Below, piece after piece: positions 35,602 to 44,499 of a DNA stretch of 64,000 bases (positions within the stretch are counted from its first letter, which is position 1; each line of letters begins with the position of its first letter). A program made the position numbers and the translations under genes. This DNA comes from Ferrimicrobium sp. Lineage in GTDB: Bacteria > Actinomycetota > Acidimicrobiia > Acidimicrobiales > Acidimicrobiaceae. Where the stretch lies: NCBI GenBank assembly GCA_022690815.1, contig JALCZJ010000009.1:1-64000 (forward strand). Direction: 5' to 3'. Under the pieces are notes generated by a model, which searched no databases, was not told where the DNA came from, and saw nothing but the letters and a program-made list of their open reading frames with translations.

Positions 35602-37575
35602 TCAGTGGATGAAGATGGCAAGCACGGCGATGACGAAGAGGATCAACAGATAACTCAGGTAGGCGTTGAGCTGCCCACTCTGCAACGGTGCCATCCATCG
35701 TGCGAGCTGCTTGACACCCCGACGCAACAACTCGATGAGACCGGCTCCAAAGATCGGCGCCTCGCGTGCCTCGTAGGTCACCCGATCCAACACATATCCC
35801 TGATCGCGATAGCTCCGCTGCGTCTGGGTAATCGGTCGATAGAGGAACGAATACACCGTTCGTAACGGATTCGAGAAGCTAAATCCAGTGGTTGCGCTCG
35901 CCGCAAGGTCTACAGGCTCACCGCCACTCCACGGCGCAACGCGGCGAGGAGCAAAGCGCCTCACAATCAAGAAGATCGGCACCAGTGCAAACAACACCCC
36001 AACGATAACGAACTTCACCGGAGAGATGAAGGCAAAACTCGACGAGAGTGGCACGATCAGGAGTCCGTCGATCAACGCCCTTGCGCTTTGGGGGTCCGGC
36101 CAGTCAGCCTTGCGCATGAACGGCTCAAAGAAGACCAAACTCAGCGCCATCGCAAGGTTCGCTACTCCCAGTACCAGCACCGTGAGCCGACTTGCAAGCG
36201 CAACCGGTCGACCTCGGCGGCGACCTCCAAGGAGTCCGACCCCATAGAGTTTGACGAAGGTGGCGAGCGAGAGGGCGGCCGAGAGGGCGAGACCGGCTCC
36301 AACCAAAATTAAGGTGGTCCGCCCAGCGAGTGAGGTGATCTCAAAGTCATGAAAGAGCGCCTCGAACAGTAACCACTCAGTGACAAATCCCATCGCTGGC
36401 GGCATGGCCGAAAGGCTCATGGATGCGATCAGAGCGCCGATACCGACCGTAGCCGGATACTCGTGGGCAACCCCGGTCTGCTCGATCCGATAGCTCGCAT
36501 CACGATCAGCCTTCACCTTGGCAGCAAGAAAGAGGGCGGCCTTGGCCAGGCTATGGCCCATGAGATGCAAGATGCCGATGATCCAACACAAGCCTGCCAG
36601 CTCCACCTGGCCTCCTGACTGAAAGATGAGAGCAGCACCCAGTGCCGCGACAGCGATACCCGCGTTTTCGGCACCTGACAGCGCGAGCAGCCGACGCCAA
36701 TCATGTTGTTGGAACGCGTACAAAACAGCCACGATCGCCGATAACATCCCGGCCGTGGCGACCACGATCCCAACGAAGAGCGTCGACGGTCCGTGGGCAG
36801 GTAGCCACTGTAACAACGCGCGGCCTAAAGCAAAATAGGCGGTGTTCAAAACCAGCGACGACAGGATCGCCGCTGTCGGGCCGTCTGCCACCCCATAGGC
36901 ATCCGCGAACCATGAGTACAACGGAATGATACCGAGCTTGGCCCCAAAGCCCACGAGAAACAGGATGCCAATCAGGCCAGAGATCACCTCAGGACGTATG
37001 GCCCAGTCGGCGCGAAAGCTCCCAAAACTGAGGTGAGGGCCGAGCAGCCCTACCCCCACAATCAAGGCCACGCTCCCCACCTCCAAGAGAGCAATCATCG
37101 ACAGCGTTGACTTGGAGCCCACACCATCAGGTCGGTTAGAGACAAGCATCACGGCGCCACCAAGGCTCATGAGTTCCCAACCGAAAATCATGGACGCACC
37201 GTTGTTGAAGCCACTGAGCCCAAGGACCCCGAGAATAGCGAGCGCAGCACCGAGCGACCACCACGTCCCAACCTCGCGACAGACCCAGACCGCAAGCAAT
37301 ACGGCCAACCACGCCGGCACGAGTATCCACAAGGCCCCAGGAGCCATCCGCCACGTCACCAACTGATTGCCAACGACGAAGATGGAAACCTTGCTTGTGC
37401 CCGCCGGCAACCCGACGATGTCGGCAATGAAGCCGACGAGCGTTGCCACGATGAGCCCGGCTCGTGCCAGCCGTGTCATCACTTTGAGCCGGCGTAGGAA
37501 GTTCGCGGCGATGACCAGAACATAGAGTGTGGCCGCGATGCCCATCCCTAGGGCTGCAAGCTGGCCTTGGCTCAT
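35602..37575 (-). CDS. Ehr complex, HyfB/NuoL-M-like membrane subunit
   Basis: The 657-residue protein has about fifteen hydrophobic helices and belongs to the Proton_antipo_M family, HyfB/HycC branch. Typical parts are GFGAKLGIIPLYSWFADAYG with GPTAAILSSLVLNTAYFALG (the conserved Lys and the channel helix), LLALSGAENAGIAVAALGAA, and LMGHSLAKAALFLAA. The C-terminal QSGQLNAYLSYLLILF is characteristic of the HycC/HyfB branch rather than NuoL. It should conduct protons or sodium ions. It is the last gene of the operon and overlaps the upstream gene by four bases (ATGA). Confidence 0.82.
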   Translation of the reverse strand: MSQGQLAALGMGIAATLYVLVIAANFLRRLKVMTRLARAGLIVATLVGFIADIVGLPAGTSKVSIFVVGNQLVTWRMAPGALWILVPAWLAVLLAVWVCREVGTWWSLGAALAILGVLGLSGFNNGASMIFGWELMSLGGAVMLVSNRPDGVGSKSTLSMIALLEVGSVALIVGVGLLGPHLSFGSFRADWAIRPEVISGLIGILFLVGFGAKLGIIPLYSWFADAYGVADGPTAAILSSLVLNTAYFALGRALLQWLPAHGPSTLFVGIVVATAGMLSAIVAVLYAFQQHDWRRLLALSGAENAGIAVAALGAALIFQSGGQVELAGLCWIIGILHLMGHSLAKAALFLAAKVKADRDASYRIEQTGVAHEYPATVGIGALIASMSLSAMPPAMGFVTEWLLFEALFHDFEITSLAGRTTLILVGAGLALSAALSLATFVKLYGVGLLGGRRRGRPVALASRLTVLVLGVANLAMALSLVFFEPFMRKADWPDPQSARALIDGLLIVPLSSSFAFISPVKFVIVGVLFALVPIFLIVRRFAPRRVAPWSGGEPVDLAASATTGFSFSNPLRTVYSFLYRPITQTQRSYRDQGYVLDRVTYEAREAPIFGAGLIELLRRGVKQLARWMAPLQSGQLNAYLSYLLILFVIAVLAIFIH

Positions 37576-38321
37576 CGCTCACGCCCCATGAGCCCCAAAA
37601 GGGCATCAATGATCACCGCTGGATGTGGCGGACACCCCGGCACCCAGAGGTCCACCGGTAGGAGCCCGTGGAGTCCTTGTCGCGCGTGATCACCACCACC
37701 ATTGGTCCCGCCAGAGATCGCGCACACACCGGTCGCCACCACGTAGTTTGGCTTTGGCATCGCCTCATATGTCGCTAACAGCGGCTCGTACATCGGGTTG
37801 GTCACCGGCCCGGTCACAAGCAGTACGTCGGCAAAACGAGGTGACGGCGTAAAGAAGATACCAAAGCGATGGAGGTTGTAATAGATATTATCTAGCGCCC
37901 CGATCTCAGACTCGCAGCCATTACAGGAACCAGCGTCAACATGACGGACAAAGAGGCTCTTGCGTAACCGACGGGCATCGCCTTTGGGATGTAACCTGGG
38001 TTGACCCGGCTCGACGCCGCCACGACGCCGCAAGTCGTCTCGGTTCTCTACTGCTCGGGCCAAGCGTGGTGGCGCAACCAATACACTCGATGGGCACACT
38101 TCGATGCAGAGGTTACATCCGACGCAGGCACCCTGATCGAGTGTGAGTTGCTGATCGACAGTAATGGCTGAGGTGGGACAACTCTTGGCGCACTGCTCGC
38201 AACCTGGGGGACAAGACTCGACTGTCGGTTCAGGCAGCCCTGGTATCGTCGTCAGGGCTGCAATCGGCCAAGGTGCTGTCTTGATTCCACCTTTGAGTCC
38301 TCGATAGGTCCATAGCGGCAT
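37572..38321 (-). CDS. Ehr complex, ferredoxin domain fused to NuoB/HyfI-like subunit
   Basis: The 249-residue protein has two parts. Residues 37-76 hold two [4Fe-4S] motifs (Cys 37, 41, 44, 48 in CPPGCEQCAKSCP; Cys 66, 69, 72, 76 in CVGCNLCIEVCP). The first has an extra residue between its first two cysteines. Residues 125-249 are NuoB-like, with Cys 133 and 136 in GSCNGCESEI, VTGPVTNPM, Cys 200 in GVCAISGG and Cys 230 in GCPPHPAVIIDALL, the four ligands of the proximal cluster. In Hyf/Hyc complexes the ferredoxin and the small subunit are separate proteins (HyfH and HyfI). The fused form keeps the electron path in one chain. It lies between the large subunit and the HyfB-like gene in a tightly packed operon. 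Confidence 0.85.
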   Translation of the reverse strand: MPLWTYRGLKGGIKTAPWPIAALTTIPGLPEPTVESCPPGCEQCAKSCPTSAITVDQQLTLDQGACVGCNLCIEVCPSSVLVAPPRLARAVENRDDLRRRGGVEPGQPRLHPKGDARRLRKSLFVRHVDAGSCNGCESEIGALDNIYYNLHRFGIFFTPSPRFADVLLVTGPVTNPMYEPLLATYEAMPKPNYVVATGVCAISGGTNGGGDHARQGLHGLLPVDLWVPGCPPHPAVIIDALLGLMGRER

Positions 38322-38333
38322 CAGTCCAACCTC

Positions 38334-39827
38334 CTAACGATCGTTTCCTGCCAACGAAAGACCAAAGCTGGCCTCGTTGATGGCGTAATCCATCATGTTG
38401 GTTCCATCCACGGTGTAGGGGAAGACTCGCCAATTCGAGAAGGAGGGCTCCTTTATTTTGACCCTCGTGAGGCGACCGTCTTCGAGATAGACGGCGTAGA
38501 TCAACGTACCTCGAGTCCCCTCCACCCATCCGAGGCCCTCGGCCTCACCAGTGAGGCTTGCGGCCTCAAACGGTACCTGAATCGGACCATGGTCAAGACG
38601 TTTGAGGATCTGTTGAACAATGGCAAACGATGCAAACAACTCCTCCTCTCGGATGAGCGCTCGAGCACGCGCGTCACCGGCACTTGCGTCAGGCACAACG
38701 AACTGGTAGCGATCGTAACCACCATAGGGATGATCACGTCGTAGATCACGATCGAGTCCGCTAGCGCGCTCGATGGGGCCGGTGGCCCCTTGGGCGAGCG
38801 CTACGTGGGTCTCAAGGACCCCGGTGGTCTCGATCCGATCCAGGTAACTTCGCGTTCCGTTGAGCGTACCGAGATAACCCTGGACTCGCTCTTCGAGATC
38901 CATAAGCATTGGTTCAAGAGCACTGACATCGAGATCCTTCCGGAGCCCCCCTGGGGTGATCAAACCACGCAGAAACCTGCTGTCGGTTAACGAGGCGTTG
39001 GTCTGTTTGGCCAGCTCCTCGAGATAATGACCTTCGGCTTCCCCGACCTTTAAGGTGGTAAGTTTTGCGAGGAGACCGAAGTAGTGAAGGTGGTTATAGA
39101 TGCGTTCTAGCTCCGCCAACAACACCCGCAGCTGTTGGGCCCGCTCAGGCACCTCTATACCAACAGCGCGTTCACATGCCAACGCGAAGGCAAAGGCGTG
39201 GGCGACACTATCGACCCCCGAGACCCGCTCGGCAAGGATCGACCCCATCGTCGGTGTCGCCCCCTCAAAGCGCTTCTCCATGCCGCGATACTTATAGAAA
39301 AACTGCGTCTCAAGATGGACAATCCCCTCACCGGCGTAACTGAAGGCAAACCTTGCAGACTCAACAACATCGGCACGCACCGGGCCAAAGCGCAACAGCT
39401 GAAGGTCCGGACTCTCGACGATGGTCGGTGCCGACGGTGCTATTGGGACCTGTTGGTCTTGTGAAGGAGCGCCCCTCGCTTTGGCATGGTGGAAGATCAG
39501 ACTCCGCCGATCAAGGGCTCCAGCAAAGTCAATACCATAGAGATCGCGTACCTCACGTTCGTAAGAGCCAGCCAGTGCAACAATCGGCGACAGCGAAGGC
39601 ACCTCGGTCCCGGGGCTAACCCGGCAGCGCCAGAGACGAAACGGCTCACCAATGGCCGCACTCGCCAGATAACTGAGCTCGATGTCGTCCCCAACCTGCC
39701 TCGCCCAGATCCCTTGGAGCCGATTGTAGGTCCGTGGCGGCGCACTTGGATCAGCCGCAAGCTGGGCAAGGATGTCTCCAAGCTGTCCCGGATCGTCAAC
39801 AATATACTCTTCACAGGGTCGCATCAT
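38334..39827 (-). CDS. Ehr complex, HyfG-like (NuoC-NuoD) large subunit without NiFe cysteines
   Basis: Starting at ATG 39827, which overlaps the stop of the upstream gene and follows GGAGG, the protein has 497 residues. A NuoC-like domain (about 1-140, ending EREVRDLYGIDF) is followed by a NuoD/HycE-like domain (HLETQFFYKYRGMEKRFEG..., ERIYNHLHYFGLL, DHPYGGYDRYQF). In NiFe hydrogenases two CxxC pairs hold the metal. Here the first site reads ERVSGVDSVAHA (about 200) and the C-terminus reads NEASFGLSLAGNDR, with no cysteine pair at either place. Hydrogen chemistry is therefore excluded. The protein fits the energy-converting-hydrogenase-related (Ehr) class, whose electron partner is unknown. 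Confidence 0.85.
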   Translation of the reverse strand: MMRPCEEYIVDDPGQLGDILAQLAADPSAPPRTYNRLQGIWARQVGDDIELSYLASAAIGEPFRLWRCRVSPGTEVPSLSPIVALAGSYEREVRDLYGIDFAGALDRRSLIFHHAKARGAPSQDQQVPIAPSAPTIVESPDLQLLRFGPVRADVVESARFAFSYAGEGIVHLETQFFYKYRGMEKRFEGATPTMGSILAERVSGVDSVAHAFAFALACERAVGIEVPERAQQLRVLLAELERIYNHLHYFGLLAKLTTLKVGEAEGHYLEELAKQTNASLTDSRFLRGLITPGGLRKDLDVSALEPMLMDLEERVQGYLGTLNGTRSYLDRIETTGVLETHVALAQGATGPIERASGLDRDLRRDHPYGGYDRYQFVVPDASAGDARARALIREEELFASFAIVQQILKRLDHGPIQVPFEAASLTGEAEGLGWVEGTRGTLIYAVYLEDGRLTRVKIKEPSFSNWRVFPYTVDGTNMMDYAINEASFGLSLAGNDR

Positions 39828-41293
39828 CGACCTCCCACAACTGCTGCGATATGGGTAAAGAAAATCCAAAGTGGATGCGGCCACCAGATACCGAGACCCA
39901 ACACGACGACGAGGGCGACCACCATCGGCGCCACCGACGTGATCGGGATGGGCCCCTTGGGCTTGTGCTTGGTGGCGGGTGGGCGTGCTCCAGTAAAGTA
40001 CATTCGACGGAAATGAGTCATAAAGCCGACGAAGATCACAATCAGGGCAACAGCCATGACACCAACAGCCCAGGCGTTCGGTCCGGCCAGGCCGCCGCGC
40101 ATAATCGTCAACTCGCTCAAAAACAGCGCAAATGGCGGCGCACCGGTGATTGCAAAGGCCCCAGCGAGCCAGGTCGCGCCCATCACCGGGAACCAATCGG
40201 CCACCCGACGGATATCGGCGATCTGGCGACTCCCAAATGCTTCGATCGCGTTGCCAGCACCGAAGAACACCGCCGACTTGGTCAGCGAATGGTTCAGCAT
40301 CTGATAGAGAGCACCGACGGTACCGAGGACCCCACCGAATCCGAATCCGAGCGCGATAATCCCCATGTGTTCGACACTCGAGTAAGCTGCTAGCCGCTTG
40401 ATACCTCGTTGGCGAGTGATAAAGAGGGCGGCCACCACCAGACTCGCGACCCCGAGGATCACAAGTCCTGTGCCAGCATAAACGCCCATTGTCGTCGTGC
40501 GCATGATGCCAAGGAAACGAACGATACCGAGCATCGCACAGTTGAGCACTCCTCCAGAGAGCATCGCCGACACCGGTGTTGGACCCTCGCTATGGGCATC
40601 GGGCAGCCAGGTATGCATCGGGGCAAGCCCAGCCTTCGTACCATAACCAACCATGACCAACAGGAAGGCCATCAGCAACAGTGATGGATCCGCATGTGGG
40701 GCAAACTTGGTAAAACTCTGCCAGGTCATCGGGTACTGCGGCCCCTCGGTGAACGTACCGGCAAAGTAGAACAACACCGTCCCGATGAGCGCCAGCGAGA
40801 GACCGACGGCGACGACAACCAGATACTTCCACGCCGCCTCTGTCGCGCGTCGATGCGGTTCCAACCCTACGAGTACGGCACTGACCAGCGTGGTCAAATC
40901 GATCGCGATCCAATAGAGCCCAGGGTTGTTTTGAATCGGCGACAGTAGCATAACGAGGGCGAAGCAGGCAAAGAGGGCATAGAAGCGGCGCAGCGAACGT
41001 GTTGAGCGGTTTTGTTCCCGAAGATAACCCCGCGCATAGACCGTGGCAAAGAGGTACACCAGACAGACACACACCAGTACCCAGACTGCGAATGGATCGA
41101 TAATCAGCAACGAGTCGACGCCGACGACACCATGGCTTGGGACAAGAAACAGGATCCAGAAGATGAGCCCCAGATCGACAATCGAGGCGATCTGGTTCGC
41201 CCACTCGGCCAGCACAATCCGTGGCGCGCCGAGTGAGACAAGCGCTGCGGCTGCCGTCACCACCAGCATGATAAAGATAAGGGTCAAAATCAT
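39824..41293 (-). CDS. Ehr complex, HyfF/NuoM-N-like membrane subunit
   Basis: The ATG at 41293 overlaps the stop of the preceding gene; the open frame extends further upstream, but there it is only the shadow of that gene. The 489-residue protein has about fourteen helices. Landmarks are GYGTKAGLAPMHTWLPDAHS with EGPTPVSAMLSGGVLNCAML (the conserved Lys and His of Proton_antipo_M), RLAAYSSVEHMGIIALGFGF and LNHSLTKSAVFFGAGN. These suit HyfF/HyfD-like subunits. It is the second ion-translocating antiporter-like subunit of the complex. Confidence 0.82.
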   Translation of the reverse strand: MILTLIFIMLVVTAAAALVSLGAPRIVLAEWANQIASIVDLGLIFWILFLVPSHGVVGVDSLLIIDPFAVWVLVCVCLVYLFATVYARGYLREQNRSTRSLRRFYALFACFALVMLLSPIQNNPGLYWIAIDLTTLVSAVLVGLEPHRRATEAAWKYLVVVAVGLSLALIGTVLFYFAGTFTEGPQYPMTWQSFTKFAPHADPSLLLMAFLLVMVGYGTKAGLAPMHTWLPDAHSEGPTPVSAMLSGGVLNCAMLGIVRFLGIMRTTTMGVYAGTGLVILGVASLVVAALFITRQRGIKRLAAYSSVEHMGIIALGFGFGGVLGTVGALYQMLNHSLTKSAVFFGAGNAIEAFGSRQIADIRRVADWFPVMGATWLAGAFAITGAPPFALFLSELTIMRGGLAGPNAWAVGVMAVALIVIFVGFMTHFRRMYFTGARPPATKHKPKGPIPITSVAPMVVALVVVLGLGIWWPHPLWIFFTHIAAVVGGR

Positions 41294-41970
41294 CCGGTAA
41301 GCTCCCGCAACGCTCGCACGTCCGTTCCACCGGTCCGAGCGCGCAAGGATGGCGCCAACACCGCATAGGTCGCGACGATGATCAACAGATCGAACAGAAT
41401 CACAATCTCTAACAAAAACGGCATACCCGGTACGAGGATCTGTGAACCAGCGAGGATACCGTTCTCGATCATCAACAGCCCCAACAGGCTCGCCAAAGCC
41501 TCGGTGCGAAGGCACAACATCAAAAACGCGATGAAGTCGACGGCGAGCAACACCGTCAGCGCCAACACCGCGACGGCAGGGAGCGAAACAAGCTGGTGGG
41601 CAACCTCTTCCGCGATCACGAAAGCAAAGATCACCAACACGCCACCAACCACTACTGCCGAGCTTGAGCGCAAAATCGGTGCAGACTCGCGGCCAACTCC
41701 CGTCCGATCGAGAATGCGCACGACAAAGAAGGGAATCAAGATGCCGCGCACAACGATCGTGAGCGCTGCGATCCCATAGGAAAGCGGGAAATGTCCCCAG
41801 ATGGCGACGATCACTGAGATCAAACCGATGACCCACGACTGCAGGGCAAAGGCATAGACATGGTTACGGACCCAATGCGACCCGAGAATCACAAAACTCA
41901 GGATCAACACGACGAACAGCGCCAAACTCAATACCGCCACCACGATTGGATGTTGTGTAATCATCGACAT
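41290..41970 (-). CDS. Ehr complex, HyfE-like membrane subunit
   Basis: From ATG 41970, with GAGG upstream, the protein has 226 residues and about seven helices. The C-terminal half, FLMLCLRTEALASLLGLLMI followed by ENGILAGSQILVPGMPFLLE, contains the E-N-G motif of NuoK-like proteins, and the whole resembles HyfE, a NuoK relative with extra helices. The end, ILFDLLIIVATYAVL, is also typical of HyfE. NuoK-like glutamates take part in ion transfer. Its stop overlaps the start of the HyfF-like gene. Confidence 0.8.
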   Translation of the reverse strand: MSMITQHPIVVAVLSLALFVVLILSFVILGSHWVRNHVYAFALQSWVIGLISVIVAIWGHFPLSYGIAALTIVVRGILIPFFVVRILDRTGVGRESAPILRSSSAVVVGGVLVIFAFVIAEEVAHQLVSLPAVAVLALTVLLAVDFIAFLMLCLRTEALASLLGLLMIENGILAGSQILVPGMPFLLEIVILFDLLIIVATYAVLAPSLRARTGGTDVRALRELTG

Positions 41971-41980
41971 GGAATCAACC

Positions 41981-42922
41981 TCACAGAACCTGTCGCGCCA
42001 CGACTGCGAGCACCGCCAGAATGAGTGCGAGCGCCAGGGGCTCTTGATACCGGAAGAAACGGAGCCGCGACTGTGCCGTCTCGACGACAACCATGATGCA
42101 CGCGACGATCAGCCACTTGCCCAAAAGCACGATTACGCTCATGGCAACACTCGGAACCGATCCAGTAGACGAGAGTCCCCACGGAACGGCAAGCACATTA
42201 AGGAAGATGGTGTACAGGATGGCTTGCTTCATCCACGACGACCAGCGGATCAAACCGAGCATCGGCCCCGAGTACTCCAGGATCCTGGCCTCGCCAATCA
42301 TGTAGACCTCGTAGTGGATTGACGAGTGGATCGGAAGTCGCTCGGTCTCCACCGTGAGGAGAATCAAGAAGGCAGCGACGAAGAACAGATGAGCCGGACT
42401 GAGATAGGTTGCAAGACTGCCAACGAGCAGATGATTGACAACGAACGGAAGCATCGACTCCGCCAGCAAGGTAATCCCAATGAACACCATGATGAGGCTG
42501 GGCTCTGCCAAGATAGCAAGGATCGACTCCCGAGAACTCCCCACCCCTCCGTATGGATGGCCGGTGTCAAGCCCAGCCAGACTCAGAAAAAAGGCTGCCA
42601 ACGTCAAGATAAGCCCGCCGCCGAGGATGTCCCCGATGTTCGACAATGGTAAGGGAAAGTTCGTCAACACAGGGATCAACATAGGAACGATCATCATGGC
42701 GACGAAGGCAACGACCGGGGTGAGCCAAAACAGGAACGATGCCGAGGTCGGCACAAGCTGCTCTTTATGGAACAACTTCCAAAGGTCTCGATACGGCTGC
42801 AGGATAGAGGGCCCCCGATTCCCTTGCACGCGCTCCTCAGCGAAGACAATGAACCCGTGAATCAACGGGGACAACAGGACTATGGTTAGCACTTGGCAGA
42901 CCTGCAACACCACATCGCTCAC
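41981..42922 (-). CDS. Ehr complex, HyfC/NuoH-like membrane subunit
   Basis: This first gene of the operon encodes a 313-residue protein with about eight helices. It has the NuoH/HycD landmarks: FAEERVQGNRGPSILQPYRD with LWKLFHKE on the cytoplasmic side, ALAGLDTG-like SLAGLDTGHPYGGVGSSRES, and LTVETERLPIHSSIHYEVYM. These loops contact the NuoB and NuoD-like subunits and the redox site. It shares the family's role as the connection between the hydrophilic and membrane arms. The next gene starts ten bases after its stop. Confidence 0.85.
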   Translation of the reverse strand: MSDVVLQVCQVLTIVLLSPLIHGFIVFAEERVQGNRGPSILQPYRDLWKLFHKEQLVPTSASFLFWLTPVVAFVAMMIVPMLIPVLTNFPLPLSNIGDILGGGLILTLAAFFLSLAGLDTGHPYGGVGSSRESILAILAEPSLIMVFIGITLLAESMLPFVVNHLLVGSLATYLSPAHLFFVAAFLILLTVETERLPIHSSIHYEVYMIGEARILEYSGPMLGLIRWSSWMKQAILYTIFLNVLAVPWGLSSTGSVPSVAMSVIVLLGKWLIVACIMVVVETAQSRLRFFRYQEPLALALILAVLAVVARQVL

Positions 42923-42995
42923 AGCGCTGTCACTCCTCCGTCTCGACAGTCCTTGCCGGACAACCCGACAGGACCCTGTTCCGCAGAGGAGTCAT

Positions 42996-43087
42996 TAGCC
43001 ACAAGGGCAGTGCAAGGTGGACTCCATCACCCCTTGTCAAAATCCTATCTTGGACCTTCCTTGGCTGTCAACTTAATAGCCACAAGG
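42996..43087. repeat. Direct repeat TAGCCACAAGG flanking the promoter
   Basis: TAGCCACAAGG occurs at 42996-43006 and 43077-43087, 81 bases apart. One copy lies just upstream of the -35 box and the other downstream of the likely transcription start. This arrangement would suit a repressor that loops, but that is inference. Confidence 0.4.
43042..43071 (-). promoter_or_regulatory. Ehr operon promoter (sigma-70 type)
   Basis: On the minus strand TTGACA (43071-43066), an 18-base spacer and TAGGAT (43047-43042) form a near-consensus promoter about 120 bases before the HyfC-like start. Confidence 0.6.
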
Positions 43088-43213
43088 CCCAGACGCTGCG
43101 ATCAGTTGTCGATGCTGGGTTGCCATCACCAATCGCAACGCAATGCTCGAGCGACCGCCATGAGCAGTCCAGCGCGCGTGTAGCCGAACGTGACAAGGAG
43201 CGAAAACCGTCGA

Positions 43214-44311
43214 TCATCCGAGGCCGAGGATCAGCGAGCATTCAGGCCATGCCGACCACCCACCCTGTTGCTGTTCAATTTGGGCAGCCCGATTTTGTGT
43301 GGCGGGACTCGCGCTTGAGGGGAGGCCGCTGAAACCTAGACCCGCCCAGGTAGCAGCAGAAAACTGGTAGGCACCGTAGTAACCGTTGCCGGTGTTCTCC
43401 TGGTAATTCCCACCTGCTTCACAATTACGCAGAGCACTAAAAGCCTGCGGCGACGGGGGTGCTGGCGTACCTCCCCACTGTCCAGCAGCCCCACCTGTCG
43501 AAACCGCGGCAGCCACACCGCTCGCACTTGGTGCTCCTTGTGAGGACGTTGGTGGGGCCTGTTGGGCTAGAGCTTGTTGCTGGGCGGCCTGAGCTCGAGC
43601 TTGTTGCTGGGCGGCCTGTTGGGCTGCTTGTTGTTGGGCGGCCTGAGCTCGAGCTTGTTGCTGGGCGGCCTGTTGGGCTGCTTGTTGAGCCAGCTGTTGT
43701 TGCACAAGTTGAGCGATCTGACCATGCATGGACGAGAGTGAGGACTGCTCGTTGGTGATAGCTACCTGTAACGACGCCAACTCCTGCGAAAGCCTCTGTT
43801 GTGCTTGCGATGCCGAAGCTAGGGCGTGAGCAGCAGCGTTGACTAGCGTCGTGACCACCTGTTGATCGCGCCGGTATCCCGTGATGATGTTGACGATGTA
43901 TCCACTAGCAACACTTTCATAGGCACTCTGTGCTGCAACATTATTTTGATTGGTGTTCAGTGTCGAGATTACCGAGCTCGACCCGGGTGCATCAGTAAAC
44001 TTGGCGACCGCGTAGCGCACCAGAAGCTGTTTCTCACTCACTAGGTGCGTACGAGCCTGTGCAAGCTCGGCGGTAACCCTCGTGAGGTTGGTGCGATCGA
44101 TGAGCACCTGTTGCCTGGCCGAAGCCGCCTGCACCGCGATTGTTCGAATCTGAGTTGATTGCACCGCGATCTGGCGACTCAGTTGGTCTGCCTGAGTCTG
44201 GAGGGTAGCCTTGGAGGCGCTGGTAAGCACACCGGGAACTGTGGGCAGCAGGGTCAAACCCAGTAACCCTATCGAATAGACAATTCCCTTTGCTAACGTC
44301 CTCGCTGGCAT
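43214..44311 (-). CDS. Rpf-like muralytic protein with coiled coil and Q/A-rich repeats
   Basis: The 365-residue protein has a signal peptide (VYSIGLLGLTLLPTVPGV), an alpha-helical coiled-coil region (about 35-210), a Gln/Ala-rich repeat stretch (about 205-250), a proline-rich linker, and a C-terminal transglycosylase-like domain of about 75 residues. That domain has LRNCEAGGNYQENTGNGYYG, AYQFSAATWAGLGFSG and GGWSAWPEC, with Glu of NCEAGG as the probable catalytic residue and paired cysteines as in Rpf. Resuscitation-promoting factors cleave cell-wall peptidoglycan and stimulate growth of resting actinobacteria. The coiled coil resembles that of other cell-wall hydrolases, such as RipA-type proteins. 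Confidence 0.78.
   Translation of the reverse strand: MPARTLAKGIVYSIGLLGLTLLPTVPGVLTSASKATLQTQADQLSRQIAVQSTQIRTIAVQAASARQQVLIDRTNLTRVTAELAQARTHLVSEKQLLVRYAVAKFTDAPGSSSVISTLNTNQNNVAAQSAYESVASGYIVNIITGYRRDQQVVTTLVNAAAHALASASQAQQRLSQELASLQVAITNEQSSLSSMHGQIAQLVQQQLAQQAAQQAAQQQARAQAAQQQAAQQAAQQQARAQAAQQQALAQQAPPTSSQGAPSASGVAAAVSTGGAAGQWGGTPAPPSPQAFSALRNCEAGGNYQENTGNGYYGAYQFSAATWAGLGFSGLPSSASPATQNRAAQIEQQQGGWSAWPECSLILGLG
43566..43700. repeat. Tandem repeats coding a Gln/Ala-rich stretch
   Basis: A unit containing GGGCGGCCTGAGCTCGAGCT and GTTGCTGGGCGGCCTGTTGG is repeated about twice in tandem, with further partial copies. It encodes AAQQAAQQQARAQAAQQQ-like sequence and keeps the frame. Confidence 0.7.
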
Positions 44312-44499
44312 GGCCTTATTTCAACTCCATCCTTCGCGTTTTCTCAGCATAGCAGCCCCAGTACTCCAACAACTACTCGTGGCTAATCGGTGCTGGCCGT
44401 GACGACGCCATGGCTCAATGCCAAAGGAAACCAACTCATCTATACGGAACGCCTCATAGCGAACGAATCCTGCGATAGCTCCTCACCGGCATCGGCGAT
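44312..44499. other. No gene seen
   Basis: This stretch lies between the Rpf-like start and the IS1380 remnant, and should hold the promoter of the former. Nothing else was recognised. Confidence 0.35.

Larger units (their letters stand above)
42923..43213. other. Ehr operon upstream region
   Basis: This gap holds the promoter and the direct repeats listed separately. No gene was recognised. Confidence 0.4.

Noticed and set aside
38334-39827. Group 4 [NiFe] hydrogenase large subunit
   Set aside because: The gene order suggests it, but both cysteine pairs that hold the NiFe centre are absent.
39828-40196. A 123-residue N-terminal extension of the HyfG-like protein
   Set aside because: The extension is the shadow of the HyfF-like gene in another frame. 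The ATG at 39827 has a ribosome site and the usual overlap.
41294-41836. A 181-residue N-terminal extension of the HyfF-like protein
   Set aside because: It reads as out-of-frame HyfE-like sequence. The ATG at 41293 gives a normal membrane start.
43566-43700. CRISPR-like array
   Set aside because: The repeats are in-frame, contiguous and code for a Gln/Ala-rich protein stretch. There are no unique spacers.
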